Shown: positions 42,973 to 57,171, numbered from the stretch's first letter. The stretch: DNA of 64,000 nt from Nocardioides sp. 1609 (GCF_004522105.1 NZ_SPUJ01000001.1:434001-498000), one strand, 5' to 3'. Translations and numbers: made by a program. The notes: a model not told the origin generated them from the sequence alone.

Positions 42973-43462
42973 CGACCGCGGTCGGGACGCACGGGCCCGC
43001 GGCCCACCAGTCGCCGAGCCGCTCGAGCACCTCGTCGCCGAGCGGGTTGACGCCGGGTCCGGCGGCGAGAGCGTGGCCGGCGAGGACGTGCAGGCACTTG
43101 ACGCGGTCGGGCATGCCGCCGGCGGAGACGCCGTCGATCTCGGGGACGTCGCCGAGGGTGGCCCGGAAGGCGAGGTAGGACTCGTGGGCCGCGCGGTAGG
43201 CCGCGGCGAGCTCCTCGTCGTCGCCGAGCCGGGCCTGCATCTCCTTCATCACCCCGCCGCCCTCGAGGGTCCCGATCAGGGACGCCGCGCGCGGGCAGGT
43301 GAGGTAGAAGGTGGTCGGGAACGGGTCGCCGTTCGGCAGCCGCGGCTCGGTCGTGACGACGTCGGGGTTGCCGCAGGGGCACCGGTGCCCGACGCCCGCG
43401 ATGGCCCGCGGCGGTCGTCCGAGCTGGGCGCGGATCGCCTTCTCGTCGGCCTCGTCGATCAC
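42965..43462 (-). CDS. DUF501 family protein
   Basis: 165 aa, cytosolic. HRCPCGNPDVVTTEPRLPNG and FPTTFYLTCPRAASLIGTLE are DUF501 signatures; two Cys pairs suggest metal binding. GVSAGGMPDRVKCLHVLAGH is also conserved in the family. Function unknown; it is constantly found between ftsB/divIC and ppx in actinobacteria. Confidence 0.92.
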   Translation of the reverse strand: MIDEADEKAIRAQLGRPPRAIAGVGHRCPCGNPDVVTTEPRLPNGDPFPTTFYLTCPRAASLIGTLEGGGVMKEMQARLGDDEELAAAYRAAHESYLAFRATLGDVPEIDGVSAGGMPDRVKCLHVLAGHALAAGPGVNPLGDEVLERLGDWWAAGPCVPTAVDD

Positions 43463-43469
43463 TGCTCGA

Positions 43470-44084
43470 TCACGGGGAGCTCTCCTGGTCTGGCGCGCCG
43501 TCGGGCTCGTCGACGAGGGTCAGCGGCGGCGGGTCGGTCTTGCGGGGCGGGTCCCCGGCGATCTCCATGGTGGTCCAGGCGTCGTCCCACCACGGCGGCG
43601 GCTCGCTCGGATCGATGCTGTCGGGATCGCTCAGCGAGCCCTCGACGTCGATCGGCTCGCCGCCGCGCAGCACGACGAACGGCTTCTCGCCGGGCATCAC
43701 GTAGCCGAAGCGTGCCCGCGCCTGCTGCTCGATGTAGGCAGGGTCCTCGAACCTCTGCTTCTCCTTCTCGAGGTCGGCGATCGTCGCCTCGCTCGCGGCG
43801 ATCCGCTCCTGGGCGTCCTGGATGTGGTCGCGCTGCTGCAGGTAGGCCTTGAGCGAGGAGGCGTAGGAGACCGCCAGCACCGCCACGATCACGACGAGGA
43901 CGGCGGCGCGGCTGGTGATCCGCGGACGCGGGCGCGCCGGGGCGGCGACGGGCCTGTCGGGCACGGCCGACGCGCGACCGCCCGACCCACGCGGGGCGGG
44001 CCGGGCGGTGGCGCGTGGCTTGCGGCTGCCGGGCGTCGTCCGGGGTCCGCGCGCGGGCGTGCGACGACCACCGGACTGCGACAT
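43470..44084 (-). CDS. FtsB/DivIC-family septum initiator
   Basis: 204 aa. The N-terminus is a long disordered Arg/Pro/Ala tail; a membrane helix at about 60-77 (AAVLVVIVAVLAVSYAS) is followed by a coiled coil (YLQQRDHIQDAQERIAASEA) and the conserved ARARFGYVMPGEKPFVV box. Partner of FtsL/FtsQ at the division site. I chose the third ATG of the ATGATGGGCATG start cluster (44084) because GGGAGG is 9 nt before it. C-terminal acidic Pro-rich tail is actinobacterial. Confidence 0.9.
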   Translation of the reverse strand: MSQSGGRRTPARGPRTTPGSRKPRATARPAPRGSGGRASAVPDRPVAAPARPRPRITSRAAVLVVIVAVLAVSYASSLKAYLQQRDHIQDAQERIAASEATIADLEKEKQRFEDPAYIEQQARARFGYVMPGEKPFVVLRGGEPIDVEGSLSDPDSIDPSEPPPWWDDAWTTMEIAGDPPRKTDPPPLTLVDEPDGAPDQESSP

Positions 44085-44115
44085 GCCCATCATCCTCCCC
44101 CGAGGAAGGCCGCGA

Positions 44116-45450
<1,335 letters not shown>

Positions 45451-45673
45451 TCACCGTATCCGTCCGAGCCGACATCCGCTCTCCCGGTCCGGCGTCCGAC
45501 CGCCGCACCCGGCCCGTCACCGGGACCGCCACCCGGCGAGCCGCTCGGCAGCCGTAGGGAGGTCGCAAGGGTTAGCCCGGTTACCGGACCCCCACCCCGA
45601 CCGACACGGTGGGGCGACCTCGTCCGGAGCACTGGACGAGTGACGACATGGACGAACCCACCAGGAGACAACC

Positions 45674-46534
45674 ATGCAGCACTCCCGTCGCCCCTTCCAG
45701 ATCACGCTGGCTGCCGCCGCGGTCGTCGCCGCCGGCCTGGGCGGTGGCGTGCTGCCGACGGCGTCCGGCGCCGAGGGCGGAGCCGAAGGGTCCGGTGGCA
45801 CGGTGAAGCAGGAGAACCCCCCGTCGTTCGAGGAGTTCGCCGCCACGACCCACCGCGACGACAAGGGCCTCTACATCGTCAACGGCGACGAGGCACTGTC
45901 GGACCGCGCCGAGCTGCGGCGCTACTACGACCGGATGATCGCCGACGGCGGTCCGGCCCAGGACGGCTCCACGAGCCTCGTCGTCAACCAGGGTCCGTCG
46001 GGGGACGACCTCTGGACCGCGGCCGAGGCCGGCAACCTGAGCTACTGCGTCAGCGACGCCTTCGGCGCCGACAAGGCCACCGTGGTCGACGCGATGGCCT
46101 CCGGGGCCGGGATCTGGGAGGCCGAGGCGAGCACGATCGACTTCGTCCACGACCCCTCGGCCGACGCCGACTGCACCACCGGCAACGACGACGTGCTGTT
46201 CTCCGTCGAGCCGACGTCCGACACCTCGTTCATCGCCCGCGCGTTCTTCCCGAGCTCCTCGGACTACGAGATGAACGTGCTCGTGAACCCCGACTCGCTC
46301 GTCAGCTCCGGCTGGGACCCGGTCAACATCATGGCCCACGAGCTCGGCCACACCCTGGGCTTCCGCCACGAGCACACCCGTCCGGAGTCCGGCACCTGCT
46401 TCGAGGACTCCAACTGGCGCCCGCTCACCCCGTACGACTCGGCCTCGATCATGCACTACCCCCAGTGCAACGGCAGCTCCGACGACCTCACCTTCTCCGC
46501 GCTCGACGCCGAGGGTGTGAAGGAGGTCTACTGA
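45674..46534 (+). CDS. Secreted metzincin-type zinc metalloprotease
   Basis: 286 aa with a signal peptide (hydrophobic core LAAAAVVAAGLGGG, cleavage near PTASGAE). The zinc site HELGHTLGFRHE is at about residues 222-233: HExxHxxGxxH followed by Glu, the astacin form. The Met-turn SIMHYP is near 260. The pro-region (about 40-110) should keep it inactive. Three or four cysteines suggest disulfides. AGGAG 5 nt before the ATG. Monocistronic, with a 280-bp upstream region shared with eno that likely holds both promoters. Confidence 0.88.
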   Translation: MQHSRRPFQITLAAAAVVAAGLGGGVLPTASGAEGGAEGSGGTVKQENPPSFEEFAATTHRDDKGLYIVNGDEALSDRAELRRYYDRMIADGGPAQDGSTSLVVNQGPSGDDLWTAAEAGNLSYCVSDAFGADKATVVDAMASGAGIWEAEASTIDFVHDPSADADCTTGNDDVLFSVEPTSDTSFIARAFFPSSSDYEMNVLVNPDSLVSSGWDPVNIMAHELGHTLGFRHEHTRPESGTCFEDSNWRPLTPYDSASIMHYPQCNGSSDDLTFSALDAEGVKEVY

Positions 46535-46561
46535 CCTCCCTGCCGTCCTGGCACGGACCAC

Positions 46562-46596
46562 CCGGACCCCGGCGAGCGGCGCTCGCCGGGGTCCGG
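46562..46596. terminator. Perfect 16-bp hairpin after the metalloprotease
   Basis: Arms CCGGACCCCGGCGAGC / GCTCGCCGGGGTCCGG with loop GGC, 27 bp after the stop. Very stable; no T-run. Confidence 0.75.
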
Positions 46597-46698
46597 TGCG
46601 TCCGGGGCGGGTCACCACCGGCCCGTTCCTCCCCCGGCGACCGAGGGGTCGCCGGGCCGTCGTGCGGGTGACGAGGCGCCGGTGAGGATGATGGCCCG

Positions 46699-47952
46699 GT
46701 GACCGACCAGCCCACCCTCGCCCGCCGCCTCGGCACGGGGGACGCCGTCGTCGTCGGGCTGACGGCGATGATCGGGGCCGGGGTGTTCTCGGTCTTCGCC
46801 CCGGCGGCCGAGGCCGCCGGGTCGCTGCTCCTCGCCGGGCTGGCGCTGGCCGCCGTCGTCGCCGCCTGCAACGCGGTGGCGTCGGCCCAGCTGGCGTCGG
46901 CGTACCCGGCCTCGGGCGGCACCTACCTGTTCGGCCGCGAGGTGCTCGGACCGTGGTGGGGCTTCGTCGCGGGCTGGGGGTTCGTCGTCGGCAAGACCGC
47001 GTCGTGCGCGGCGATGGCGATGACCTTCGCCGCGTACGCCGTCCCGGGCGAGGAGTGGGTGCGCCGCCTCGCCGCCGTGGCCGCCGTGGTCGTGCTGACG
47101 GTCGCCACCGTGCGCGGCATCACTCGGACCGCCCTCGTCGCCCGGGTCCTGCTCGGCCTGACCGCTGCCACCCTCGTGGTCGCCCTCGTCGTGATGGCCG
47201 GCGGCGACGCGGCCCCGTCGGCCGGACGGTGGACGGCGACCGGCGGCGTCCTCGGGGTGCTGCAGGCGGCCGGCCTGCTCTTCTTCGCCTTCGCCGGCTA
47301 CGCCCGGATCGCCACGCTCGCCGAGGAGGTCCGCACGCCGGCGACGCTCGGCCGGGCGGTGCTCGTGGCGCTGGGGATCGTCGTCACCCTCTACGCCGTG
47401 GTCGGGGTCGCCCTGCTGCACGTCCTCGGCGAGGGACTCGCCGGGTCCGGTGAGCCGGTGGCGGCGGCCGTGACCGCGGCCGGCGCGCCCTGGGCCGGAC
47501 CGGTGGTCCGGGTCGGTGCCGCCGCCGCCTCGCTCGGCGCGCTGCTGGCCCTCCTCGCCGGCATCGGACGCACGACGCTGGCGATGGCCCGCGAGCGCGA
47601 CCTCCCGTCGCGGCTCGCCGTCGTCCACCCCCGGCACCGGGTCCCCCACCACGCCCAGCTCGTCGTCGGCGCCGCGGTCGTCGTCCTCGTGCTGGTCGCC
47701 GACCTCCGCGGCGCGATCGGCTTCTCCTCCTTCGGCGTCCTCGTCTACTACGCCGTCGCCAACCTCGCCGCCCTGCGCCAGCCCCTCGCCGCACGTCGCT
47801 GGCCACGCGCCCTCAACGTCACGGGTCTCCTCGGCTGCCTGGTCCTCGCCGCCGCGCTCCCGGTGCCGGCCGTCGTCGCCGGACTGGCCGTCATCGCCGT
47901 CGGGGTCGCCGGCCGCCTCGTCCGCCTGCGTCTGGACCGGCGGGCGCCGTGA
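46699..47952 (+). CDS. APC-superfamily amino acid permease
   Basis: 417 aa, about 12 helices. The N-terminal GDAVVVGLTAMIGAGVFSV is the APC substrate-binding helix-1 signature, and ASAYPASGGTYLFGREVLG and LAGIGRTTLAMARERDLPS are typical. Exact amino acid unknown. GTG start. Slightly short for the family, with a short C-terminus. Converges with the MazG-fusion gene (22 bp between stops). Confidence 0.9.
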   Translation: MTDQPTLARRLGTGDAVVVGLTAMIGAGVFSVFAPAAEAAGSLLLAGLALAAVVAACNAVASAQLASAYPASGGTYLFGREVLGPWWGFVAGWGFVVGKTASCAAMAMTFAAYAVPGEEWVRRLAAVAAVVVLTVATVRGITRTALVARVLLGLTAATLVVALVVMAGGDAAPSAGRWTATGGVLGVLQAAGLLFFAFAGYARIATLAEEVRTPATLGRAVLVALGIVVTLYAVVGVALLHVLGEGLAGSGEPVAAAVTAAGAPWAGPVVRVGAAAASLGALLALLAGIGRTTLAMARERDLPSRLAVVHPRHRVPHHAQLVVGAAVVVLVLVADLRGAIGFSSFGVLVYYAVANLAALRQPLAARRWPRALNVTGLLGCLVLAAALPVPAVVAGLAVIAVGVAGRLVRLRLDRRAP

Positions 47953-47974
47953 CCCCGAGGCCGGACCCGCGACC

Positions 47975-49228
47975 TCAGCGACCCAGCAACCGCCGCACGG
48001 CGTCGCGCAGCGCCTGCTCGGGGTCCACGCCGCCGGCGTGGCCGTCGCGCACCACGTCGAGCAGCCGCTCGCCCGTGCGAGAGCCGAGCAGGTCGTCGAG
48101 CAGCCCGGAGACCGCGGCACCGACGCCGGCCGGGTCGTGCAGGGCGTGCAGGTGGGTGCCGTCGAGGGTGCGGACGGGCCAGCCGGAGGCGCGCGCGAGG
48201 CTCCGCTCGTCGGCGTAGGTGTCGCCGAGGGAGAGGTAGGCGGACGGCGCCCGGGCCCAGTCGGCCGGGACCGGGACGTGCTCGTGGAAGTAGGCCAGCG
48301 GCACGCGCACCTGCTCGGCCTCGACCGCGGCGCGCGACGCCACGTCCGGGAACAGCCGGTCGACGTCACCCCACCACTGCGTCCAGACCGGCACGACACC
48401 GTCGTCCGCGAGCGAGGTGAGCATCGCGAGCAGGGCCGGCGGCGCGAGCGGCGCCGTCGGGCCCGACGTCGGCAGGGCGGCGTCGACGTAGACCGTCGCG
48501 CGGACGTCGAGCAGCGTCGCGAGGTGCGGGGCGTACAGGCCGGCGTTGCTGTGCGGCACCAGGACGACGGGCCGCCCGGCCGCCGCCGACACCACCGCTG
48601 CCACCACGGCGGACGGCGTCCGCGGTGCGTCGCCGAGGTCGACCACCTCGACGTCGTGGCCGGCGCCCCGCAGCCACCAGGCCACCGGCGCCCAGGTCGC
48701 CGGTCCGAGGAGCGGGCTCGGCACGAGCAGCAGGACCGGGGCCGCGAGGGCGGTCGGCGCGTCGGTCCGGCCGAGCCGGTCGATCACCTTGTCGGCGTAC
48801 AGCAGCGCGGGCAGGGTGGGCGCGAGACCGTCGGTGACGGAGTCTCGTCGCTTCTCGGCCGCCTTGACCGACTCCCACAGCTCGTTGACCGCGGCCGCGT
48901 CGGCCGGCACCTCGACGTCGTCCGGTGCGAACACGTGCGGGTTGCGCCGGCGCATCTTCTCCACGATGCCGGCGGCGACGTCGTCGAGGGTGAAGTCGCC
49001 GTTCTCCTCCGCGACGACCGCGTGGAAGTAGACCTGGAGCAGCAGGTCGCCGAGCTCCTCACGCAGGTCGTCGGGCGTGCCCGACTCGATGGCGTCGACG
49101 GTCTCGTGCAGCTCCTCGACGAGGTAGCGCACCAGCGAGCGGTGGGTCTGCCGGGCCTTCCAGGGGCACTCGGCCCGCAGCCGTCGCATCACCTCGAGGA
49201 GCTCGAGCAGCGCTCCGGTGTCCGGCAC
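47975..49228 (-). CDS. MazG-like NTP pyrophosphohydrolase fused to an alpha/beta-hydrolase-like domain
   Basis: 417 aa in one frame. Residues 1-190 are MazG: CPWKARQTHRSLVRYLVEEL with EExxE in EELHETVDAIE, then REELGDLLLQVYFHAVVAEE and RRRNPHVFAPDD. Residues about 195-417 look like an alpha/beta hydrolase (APVLLLVPSPLLGPATWAPV; nucleophile-like VLVPHSNAGLYAPH; late DGTHLHAL His). The usual GxSxG is VPHSNAG, so Ser is present. The junction lies at ADKVIDRLGRTDAPTALAAP. GTG start 2 nt after the lipoprotein stop. mazG beside mfd is conserved in actinobacteria; the fusion is not something I recognise. Confidence 0.85.
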   Translation of the reverse strand: MPDTGALLELLEVMRRLRAECPWKARQTHRSLVRYLVEELHETVDAIESGTPDDLREELGDLLLQVYFHAVVAEENGDFTLDDVAAGIVEKMRRRNPHVFAPDDVEVPADAAAVNELWESVKAAEKRRDSVTDGLAPTLPALLYADKVIDRLGRTDAPTALAAPVLLLVPSPLLGPATWAPVAWWLRGAGHDVEVVDLGDAPRTPSAVVAAVVSAAAGRPVVLVPHSNAGLYAPHLATLLDVRATVYVDAALPTSGPTAPLAPPALLAMLTSLADDGVVPVWTQWWGDVDRLFPDVASRAAVEAEQVRVPLAYFHEHVPVPADWARAPSAYLSLGDTYADERSLARASGWPVRTLDGTHLHALHDPAGVGAAVSGLLDDLLGSRTGERLLDVVRDGHAGGVDPEQALRDAVRRLLGR

Positions 49229-49230
49229 GG

Positions 49231-49967
49231 TCAGGCGCCGCACACCTGCTCGGCGGGCAGCGTGGCCACGAGTCCCGCGATCTTCTCGGTGACGGCGGGG
49301 TCCTCGAGGTCGAGGACGCCGGCCACGGCCCGGTCGCTCGCAGCGACCGACACGTCGTCGTCGGTGGGCACGGGGCCCGACTCGGTGAGGGCCAGGCCCA
49401 GCACCGGGTTGACGACGGCGTCGTGGTCCTCCAGCCAGGCGGCGGCGGCGGTCAGGCCGCGCTGCTGGACGATGTCGGCGGAGCCGGGGGCGGAGTCCTC
49501 CGCCTCGAACGCGGCGAGGCCGACCGCGGAGGCCGCGGCGCCGACGTAGGTGTTGGTGGTGGCGTAGTCGACGACCTCGTCGCGGACGTCGTCGTCGAGG
49601 TCGGCGAACTGGGCCTGGAGGTCGGAGAGGGTCTGCCCGTAGTCGTCGGGGAGCGCGAGGTCCTGCTCGCTCATGAGCGCGCGCAGCGCGACCTCCTGGA
49701 GCAGCACGGTGGCCGTGGTCTGGCGCTGGATGGCGCGCGGGAACGGCGTGAACTGCTCGACCTCGCCGGAGCCGAGGTAGGAGCACACGGCCTCGGTGGC
49801 CTCGTCGACGTCGGTGAGCGAGACGTCGGTGCCGTCGGCGGAGACGGCGACGCCCGGACGGAGGTCGCCGTCGGAGACGCCGCACCCGGAGAGCAGGGCG
49901 GCGGCGGTCAGGCTCGCCGCGAGGGCGAGCAACGACGGGCGGACGCCGGTACGGCGCGTCGGGCGAC

Positions 49968-49971
<4 letters not shown>
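49231..49971 (-). CDS. Lipoprotein between mfd and mazG (SurA_N-like)
   Basis: 246 aa. Lipobox LLSGCG puts the lipidated Cys at about residue 29. The mature part has SurA N-terminal-like features: a VSLTDVDEATEAVC segment, then helices (TTATVLLQEVALRALMSEQD; LSDLQAQFADLDDDVRDEV), but no parvulin PPIase domain. Cysteines near the end (AEQVCGA). GTG at 49971 overlaps the mfd stop. Position between mfd and mazG is conserved in actinobacteria. Confidence 0.82.
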
Positions 49972-53546
<3,575 letters not shown>

Positions 53547-53675
53547 GGGTGGTCTCCGAGGATCGATGAGCAGCACGAACGCCCCCGCCCGGACTCGAGA
53601 GGGGGACCTCTCTGAAGGATAGGCCGTGGCACCGACGAGTCCGCCGCGCGCCGGCCCGGGGGCAGACCCGCGGCG

Positions 53676-54743
53676 TCAGGCGACGTGGCGTCGCGAGAGC
53701 GCCGCCGCGTAGATCCGGTCGAGGGCGGCGACGTGGCCGGCGAGCGCGAAGCGCTCCTCGGCCCGGCGGCGGGCCTCGCGACCCTGTTGGAAGGCCACCG
53801 CCGGGTCCATCGTGAGGATCCGCAGCGCCTCGGCCAGCGCGTGGGGGTCGTCGGGCTCGACGAGGGCACCGGTGACGCCGTCGTCGACCAGCTCGGACAG
53901 GCCGCTGGTCCGGGTGGCGACCACGGGTCGAGCGGCGCTGAACGCCTCGAGGAGCACCCTGGGACGGAACTCGTCGGCCCGCGCGGGCACCACGACGACC
54001 GCGGCGTCGCGCATCCGCTGGTGCCGCTCGGCCTCGTCGAGGCGGGCCCGGAAGGTGACGCGGCCGGGCACCACCTCGGCGGCCTGGCGCTCGAGCCCCG
54101 CGCGCGCGGGGCCGTCGCCGGCGATCGTCACCGGCAGGCCCCGGGGCAGGTGGCGCACGGCGTCGACCAGTACGTCGAGTCCGTCGTCGTGACCGATCCG
54201 GCCCGCGTACAGGACCCCGTGCCCCGGCCGGCGCGCAGGCGCGACGGCGTCGACGTCGATGGCGGTGTCGAGGGGCACGAGCCGGACCGGGTCGAGACCG
54301 CGCTGCGCCAGGGCGCGGCGCTGGGCCTCGCTCGCGCAGACCAGCACGTCGACCTGCCCGAGCCCCGCAGTCCAGCCGGGCCGGACGGGCGCCGCGAGCG
54401 GCCGAGGGGTCCCGGCCGGGCTGCGGAGCGGGACCCGGTGGTCGGGGGTCGCGGCGACCCCGGCCGGGTCGGGCGGCGCGAGGTCGTGGTCGAGGGTCAG
54501 GACGGTCGGCACTCCTGCCGCCGACGCCGCCGCCGCAGCGGCCAGGAGCGACGGCACCGGCGCGTGGTGCAGGTGCACGACGTCGGGCCTCGTGCGGTGG
54601 AGCACCCCCACCACGGCGGCGGTGGGGTCGGCGAGGTCGTCGACGTCGTGACCGGCCGTGCGTTGCGCGAGGACCAGGTCGAGGAGGTACCGGTCGCGAA
54701 GCCCCCGTCGGTGGTCGATGCCGCCGACGTGGAGGACGCGCAT
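53676..54743 (-). CDS. GT4-type (group 1) glycosyltransferase
   Basis: 355 aa, GT-B fold. N-terminal MRVLHVGGIDHRRGLRDRYL; donor-site GVLYAGRIGHDDGLDVLVDA and VVPARADEFRPRVLLEAFSA with the EX7E motif. It transfers a sugar from a nucleotide donor, probably to a lipid-linked intermediate made by the upstream gene. ATG shares a base with the upstream stop (TGATG). Only two genes of a polysaccharide cluster are present here. Confidence 0.9.
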   Translation of the reverse strand: MRVLHVGGIDHRRGLRDRYLLDLVLAQRTAGHDVDDLADPTAAVVGVLHRTRPDVVHLHHAPVPSLLAAAAAASAAGVPTVLTLDHDLAPPDPAGVAATPDHRVPLRSPAGTPRPLAAPVRPGWTAGLGQVDVLVCASEAQRRALAQRGLDPVRLVPLDTAIDVDAVAPARRPGHGVLYAGRIGHDDGLDVLVDAVRHLPRGLPVTIAGDGPARAGLERQAAEVVPGRVTFRARLDEAERHQRMRDAAVVVVPARADEFRPRVLLEAFSAARPVVATRTSGLSELVDDGVTGALVEPDDPHALAEALRILTMDPAVAFQQGREARRRAEERFALAGHVAALDRIYAAALSRRHVA

Positions 54744-56242
54744 CAGAAAGCGCCCCTCCGGGAGGCCACCGCGGTCACGGTGCGCAGCAGGATCGAGATG
54801 TCCGCGACGGCCCGGCCGTTGTCGACGTAGCCGGTGTCGAGTCGCATCGAGCGCTCCCGGCTCAGCAGCGACCGGCCGCTCACCTGCCACAGTCCGGTGA
54901 TCCCGGGCTTGACCGCGAGCCGGCGCCGCTCGCCCTCGGTGAAGCAGGCGACCTCCTGGGGCAGCGCGGGCCGCGGGCCGACCAGCGACATCTCGCCCAG
55001 GACGACGTTGAGCAGCTGCGGCAGCTCGTCGAGCGAGGAGCTCCGGAGCAGGCGGCCGACCCGGGTGACGCGCGGGTCGCGGTGCAGCTTGAACAGGACG
55101 CCGTTGCCGTCGTCCTGCCCCTCGAGCTCGGCGCGGAGGTGCTCGGCCTCGGTCGTCATGGTGCGCAGCTTGTACATCGTGAACGGGACGCCGTCTCGCC
55201 CGACCCGGACCTGGCGGAACAGGGCCGGTCCGGCCGAGTCGAGTCGGATGGCGAGCGCGGCGACGAGCAGCACGGGCGAGACCGCGACCACCAGGGCGGC
55301 GGCGAGCACGCGGTCGGCGACGGTCTTCGCGAGGGCGTAGGTGGTGCTGCCGCCCGGGGCGGCGACGAGCTCGACGGTCGAGCCGCCGACGGCCGTGACC
55401 ACGATGCGGTGCGGGGCGACGTCGTCGGTGGCGCTGACCACGGCGAGCCGGGTCTCGGTGGCCTGCAGGTTCCACGAGAGGCGCCGCAGGTCGTCGGGGG
55501 TCACGACGACCCCGGGCGCGACGACGACGAGGTCGGTGGGGTGGCGGCGCACGTGCTCGACGACGTCGTCGAGCGTGCCGATCGCGGCGATCCCGAGGTC
55601 GCCCAGGCCGGCGGCCGCGCACTCCGGGGTGGTGCCGAGGGCGAGCCCGCCGACCACGCGCACGCTGCCGTCGTCGATCCAGCGGGCGATCATGCCGCGC
55701 ACCTGCGGGAGGTCGCCGACGACGAGGACCCGCGGCGGGTGCGCCCGACGGGCACCCAGGGCGGCCGCACCGGTGGCGACCACGAGGGACGCCCCTCCGA
55801 GGACCAGGGTGTCGTCGAGGACGGCCGAGGCTCCGGCGAGCAGGTGGAGCGCCACGACCAGGACGGCCGTGCCGAGCGCGAGGTGACGCGCCGTGGCCGC
55901 CGACACGGCGGCCGGCGCGGGACCGGAGCGGTGCTGGGCCGCGGGCACCTGCACCCAGGTCAGCGCGAGCACGCCGAGGGCGGCCCGCACGTCCGCGCCG
56001 ACCGCGACGGCGGTCAGGAGGACGGCGAGCGAGCTGACCAGGAGCGTGACCCACGGCAGCCGCAGCACGGAGCGGGTGATGCGGGCTCCGAGCCGCGGCG
56101 CGGGTGCGGGTGCGAACCGTGGTGCCGCTGCGAGCCGTGGTGCGGCTGCGAGCTCGAGCGGGACGTCCGGCCCGTGGGCCGTCCGGGCCCGCTGGGCCAC
56201 GAAGTGAGCATGGTGCTCCGACACGTCGAACATCTGCGCCAT
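54743..56242 (-). CDS. Polyprenyl-phosphate sugar phosphotransferase (exopolysaccharide type)
   Basis: 499 aa. Residues about 60-170 hold four membrane helices, then a CoA-binding-like domain (VLVVGDLPQVRGMIARWIDD) and, after a fifth helix near 290, the catalytic domain: FTMYKLRTMTTEAEHL, RVGRLLRSSSLDELPQLLNV and EMSLVGPRPALP. It loads the first sugar-phosphate onto undecaprenyl-phosphate. ATG at 56242 with GGGGGG 9 nt upstream. The N-terminal 45 residues are an Ala/Pro/Arg tandem-like stretch (AAAPRLAAAPRFAPAPAP). Confidence 0.92.
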   Translation of the reverse strand: MAQMFDVSEHHAHFVAQRARTAHGPDVPLELAAAPRLAAAPRFAPAPAPRLGARITRSVLRLPWVTLLVSSLAVLLTAVAVGADVRAALGVLALTWVQVPAAQHRSGPAPAAVSAATARHLALGTAVLVVALHLLAGASAVLDDTLVLGGASLVVATGAAALGARRAHPPRVLVVGDLPQVRGMIARWIDDGSVRVVGGLALGTTPECAAAGLGDLGIAAIGTLDDVVEHVRRHPTDLVVVAPGVVVTPDDLRRLSWNLQATETRLAVVSATDDVAPHRIVVTAVGGSTVELVAAPGGSTTYALAKTVADRVLAAALVVAVSPVLLVAALAIRLDSAGPALFRQVRVGRDGVPFTMYKLRTMTTEAEHLRAELEGQDDGNGVLFKLHRDPRVTRVGRLLRSSSLDELPQLLNVVLGEMSLVGPRPALPQEVACFTEGERRRLAVKPGITGLWQVSGRSLLSRERSMRLDTGYVDNGRAVADISILLRTVTAVASRRGAF

Positions 56243-56407
56243 CTGATGATCCCCCCCAGGACCTGCCGGCTACATCCCCCGATGAACCCCGATGAACGGA
56301 GCCCGTCCGGCGAGCCGACGCCGGACGTGTGAATCATGAACTGAGAACCGCACTGGACACATCATCCAAATACGGGTTACACAGAACATTAACGGACGAC
56401 CCCACAT
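56243..56407 (-). promoter_or_regulatory. AT-richer leader/promoter region of the polysaccharide pair
   Basis: Bases about 56325-56407 are far more AT-rich than the window. On the minus strand they include -10-like TAATGT and other TA-rich stretches about 125-180 bp from the ATG, implying a long untranslated leader. No small gene is credible. Confidence 0.5.
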
Positions 56408-56440
56408 CAGGTCACGTGTGATCCACAGCACCGTGACCTG
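56408..56440. terminator. 9-bp inverted repeat after the SIP-type gene
   Basis: CAGGTCACG and CGTGACCTG are perfect inverted arms with a 15-nt loop, 5 bp past the stop of the siderophore-interacting protein gene. It may terminate that gene or, since it faces the AT-rich promoter, act as a regulator site. Confidence 0.5.
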
Positions 56441-56445
56441 CGGCA

Positions 56446-57171
56446 CTATCGCGGTGACTCGGAGGCCGCGAGCCGCGACTTCCACTCGCGGAACCCCTCC
56501 TCGGTGCGACCGGCCCGCCAGTAGCCCGAGACGGAGGCGTCCGCGCGGGGCACGCCCCGCTCCTGGAGCAGGTAGGGCCGCACGCCGTGCATCACGGACC
56601 GGGCCTCGCCGTGCACGAACGCGTGCACCCGACCGGGACGCCAGGGCACCGCCCGGACGGCGGCCTCGAGCCCGCCGCGCACCCACGTGACCCGCACCCC
56701 ACCCGGACCGTCGAGCGGCTGCTCGTGCTCGGGTCCCGGGACGTCGAGGACGACGTCGCCGACGGCGTGGGACGGCAGCGCGGCGAGCGCCGCGCGGATC
56801 GCCGGCAGCGCCGAGGAGTCGCCGGCCAGCAGGTGCCAGTCGGCGGCCGGGTCGGGCGCGTAGGCGCCGCCCGGCCCCCGGACCTCGACGCGGTCACCGG
56901 GCTGCGCCGCCACGGCCCACGGCCCGGCGACACCTTCGTCGCCGTGGACGACGAAGTCGATCGCGAGCGTCCGGTTGGCGACGTCGGGCTCGACGACGGT
57001 GTAGGTGCGCACCACGGGCGCGTCGTCGGTGCCGAGCACGAGCTTGACGTAGCGGTCGGTGAACACGCTGTCGGCGAACGCCGAGAGGTCGGCGCTGCGG
57101 AACCGGACCCGGACCATGCCCGGGGTCAGTCGTTGCGTCGCGGTCACGTCGAGCGTCGTCGTCCCTGGCAC
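56446..57171 (-). CDS. Siderophore-interacting protein (FAD/NAD(P)H ferric reductase family)
   Basis: 241 aa. FAD-binding strand VRTYTVVEPDVANRTLAIDF with RxYT, GPWAVAAQPGDRVEVRGPGG, then WHLLAGDSSALPAIRAAL for NAD(P)H, and GEARSVMHGVRPYLLQERGV, the SIP signature (HGEA). Reduces ferric siderophores in the cytosol. GTG start at 57171. No siderophore genes nearby. Confidence 0.92.
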   Translation of the reverse strand: MPGTTTLDVTATQRLTPGMVRVRFRSADLSAFADSVFTDRYVKLVLGTDDAPVVRTYTVVEPDVANRTLAIDFVVHGDEGVAGPWAVAAQPGDRVEVRGPGGAYAPDPAADWHLLAGDSSALPAIRAALAALPSHAVGDVVLDVPGPEHEQPLDGPGGVRVTWVRGGLEAAVRAVPWRPGRVHAFVHGEARSVMHGVRPYLLQERGVPRADASVSGYWRAGRTEEGFREWKSRLAASESPR

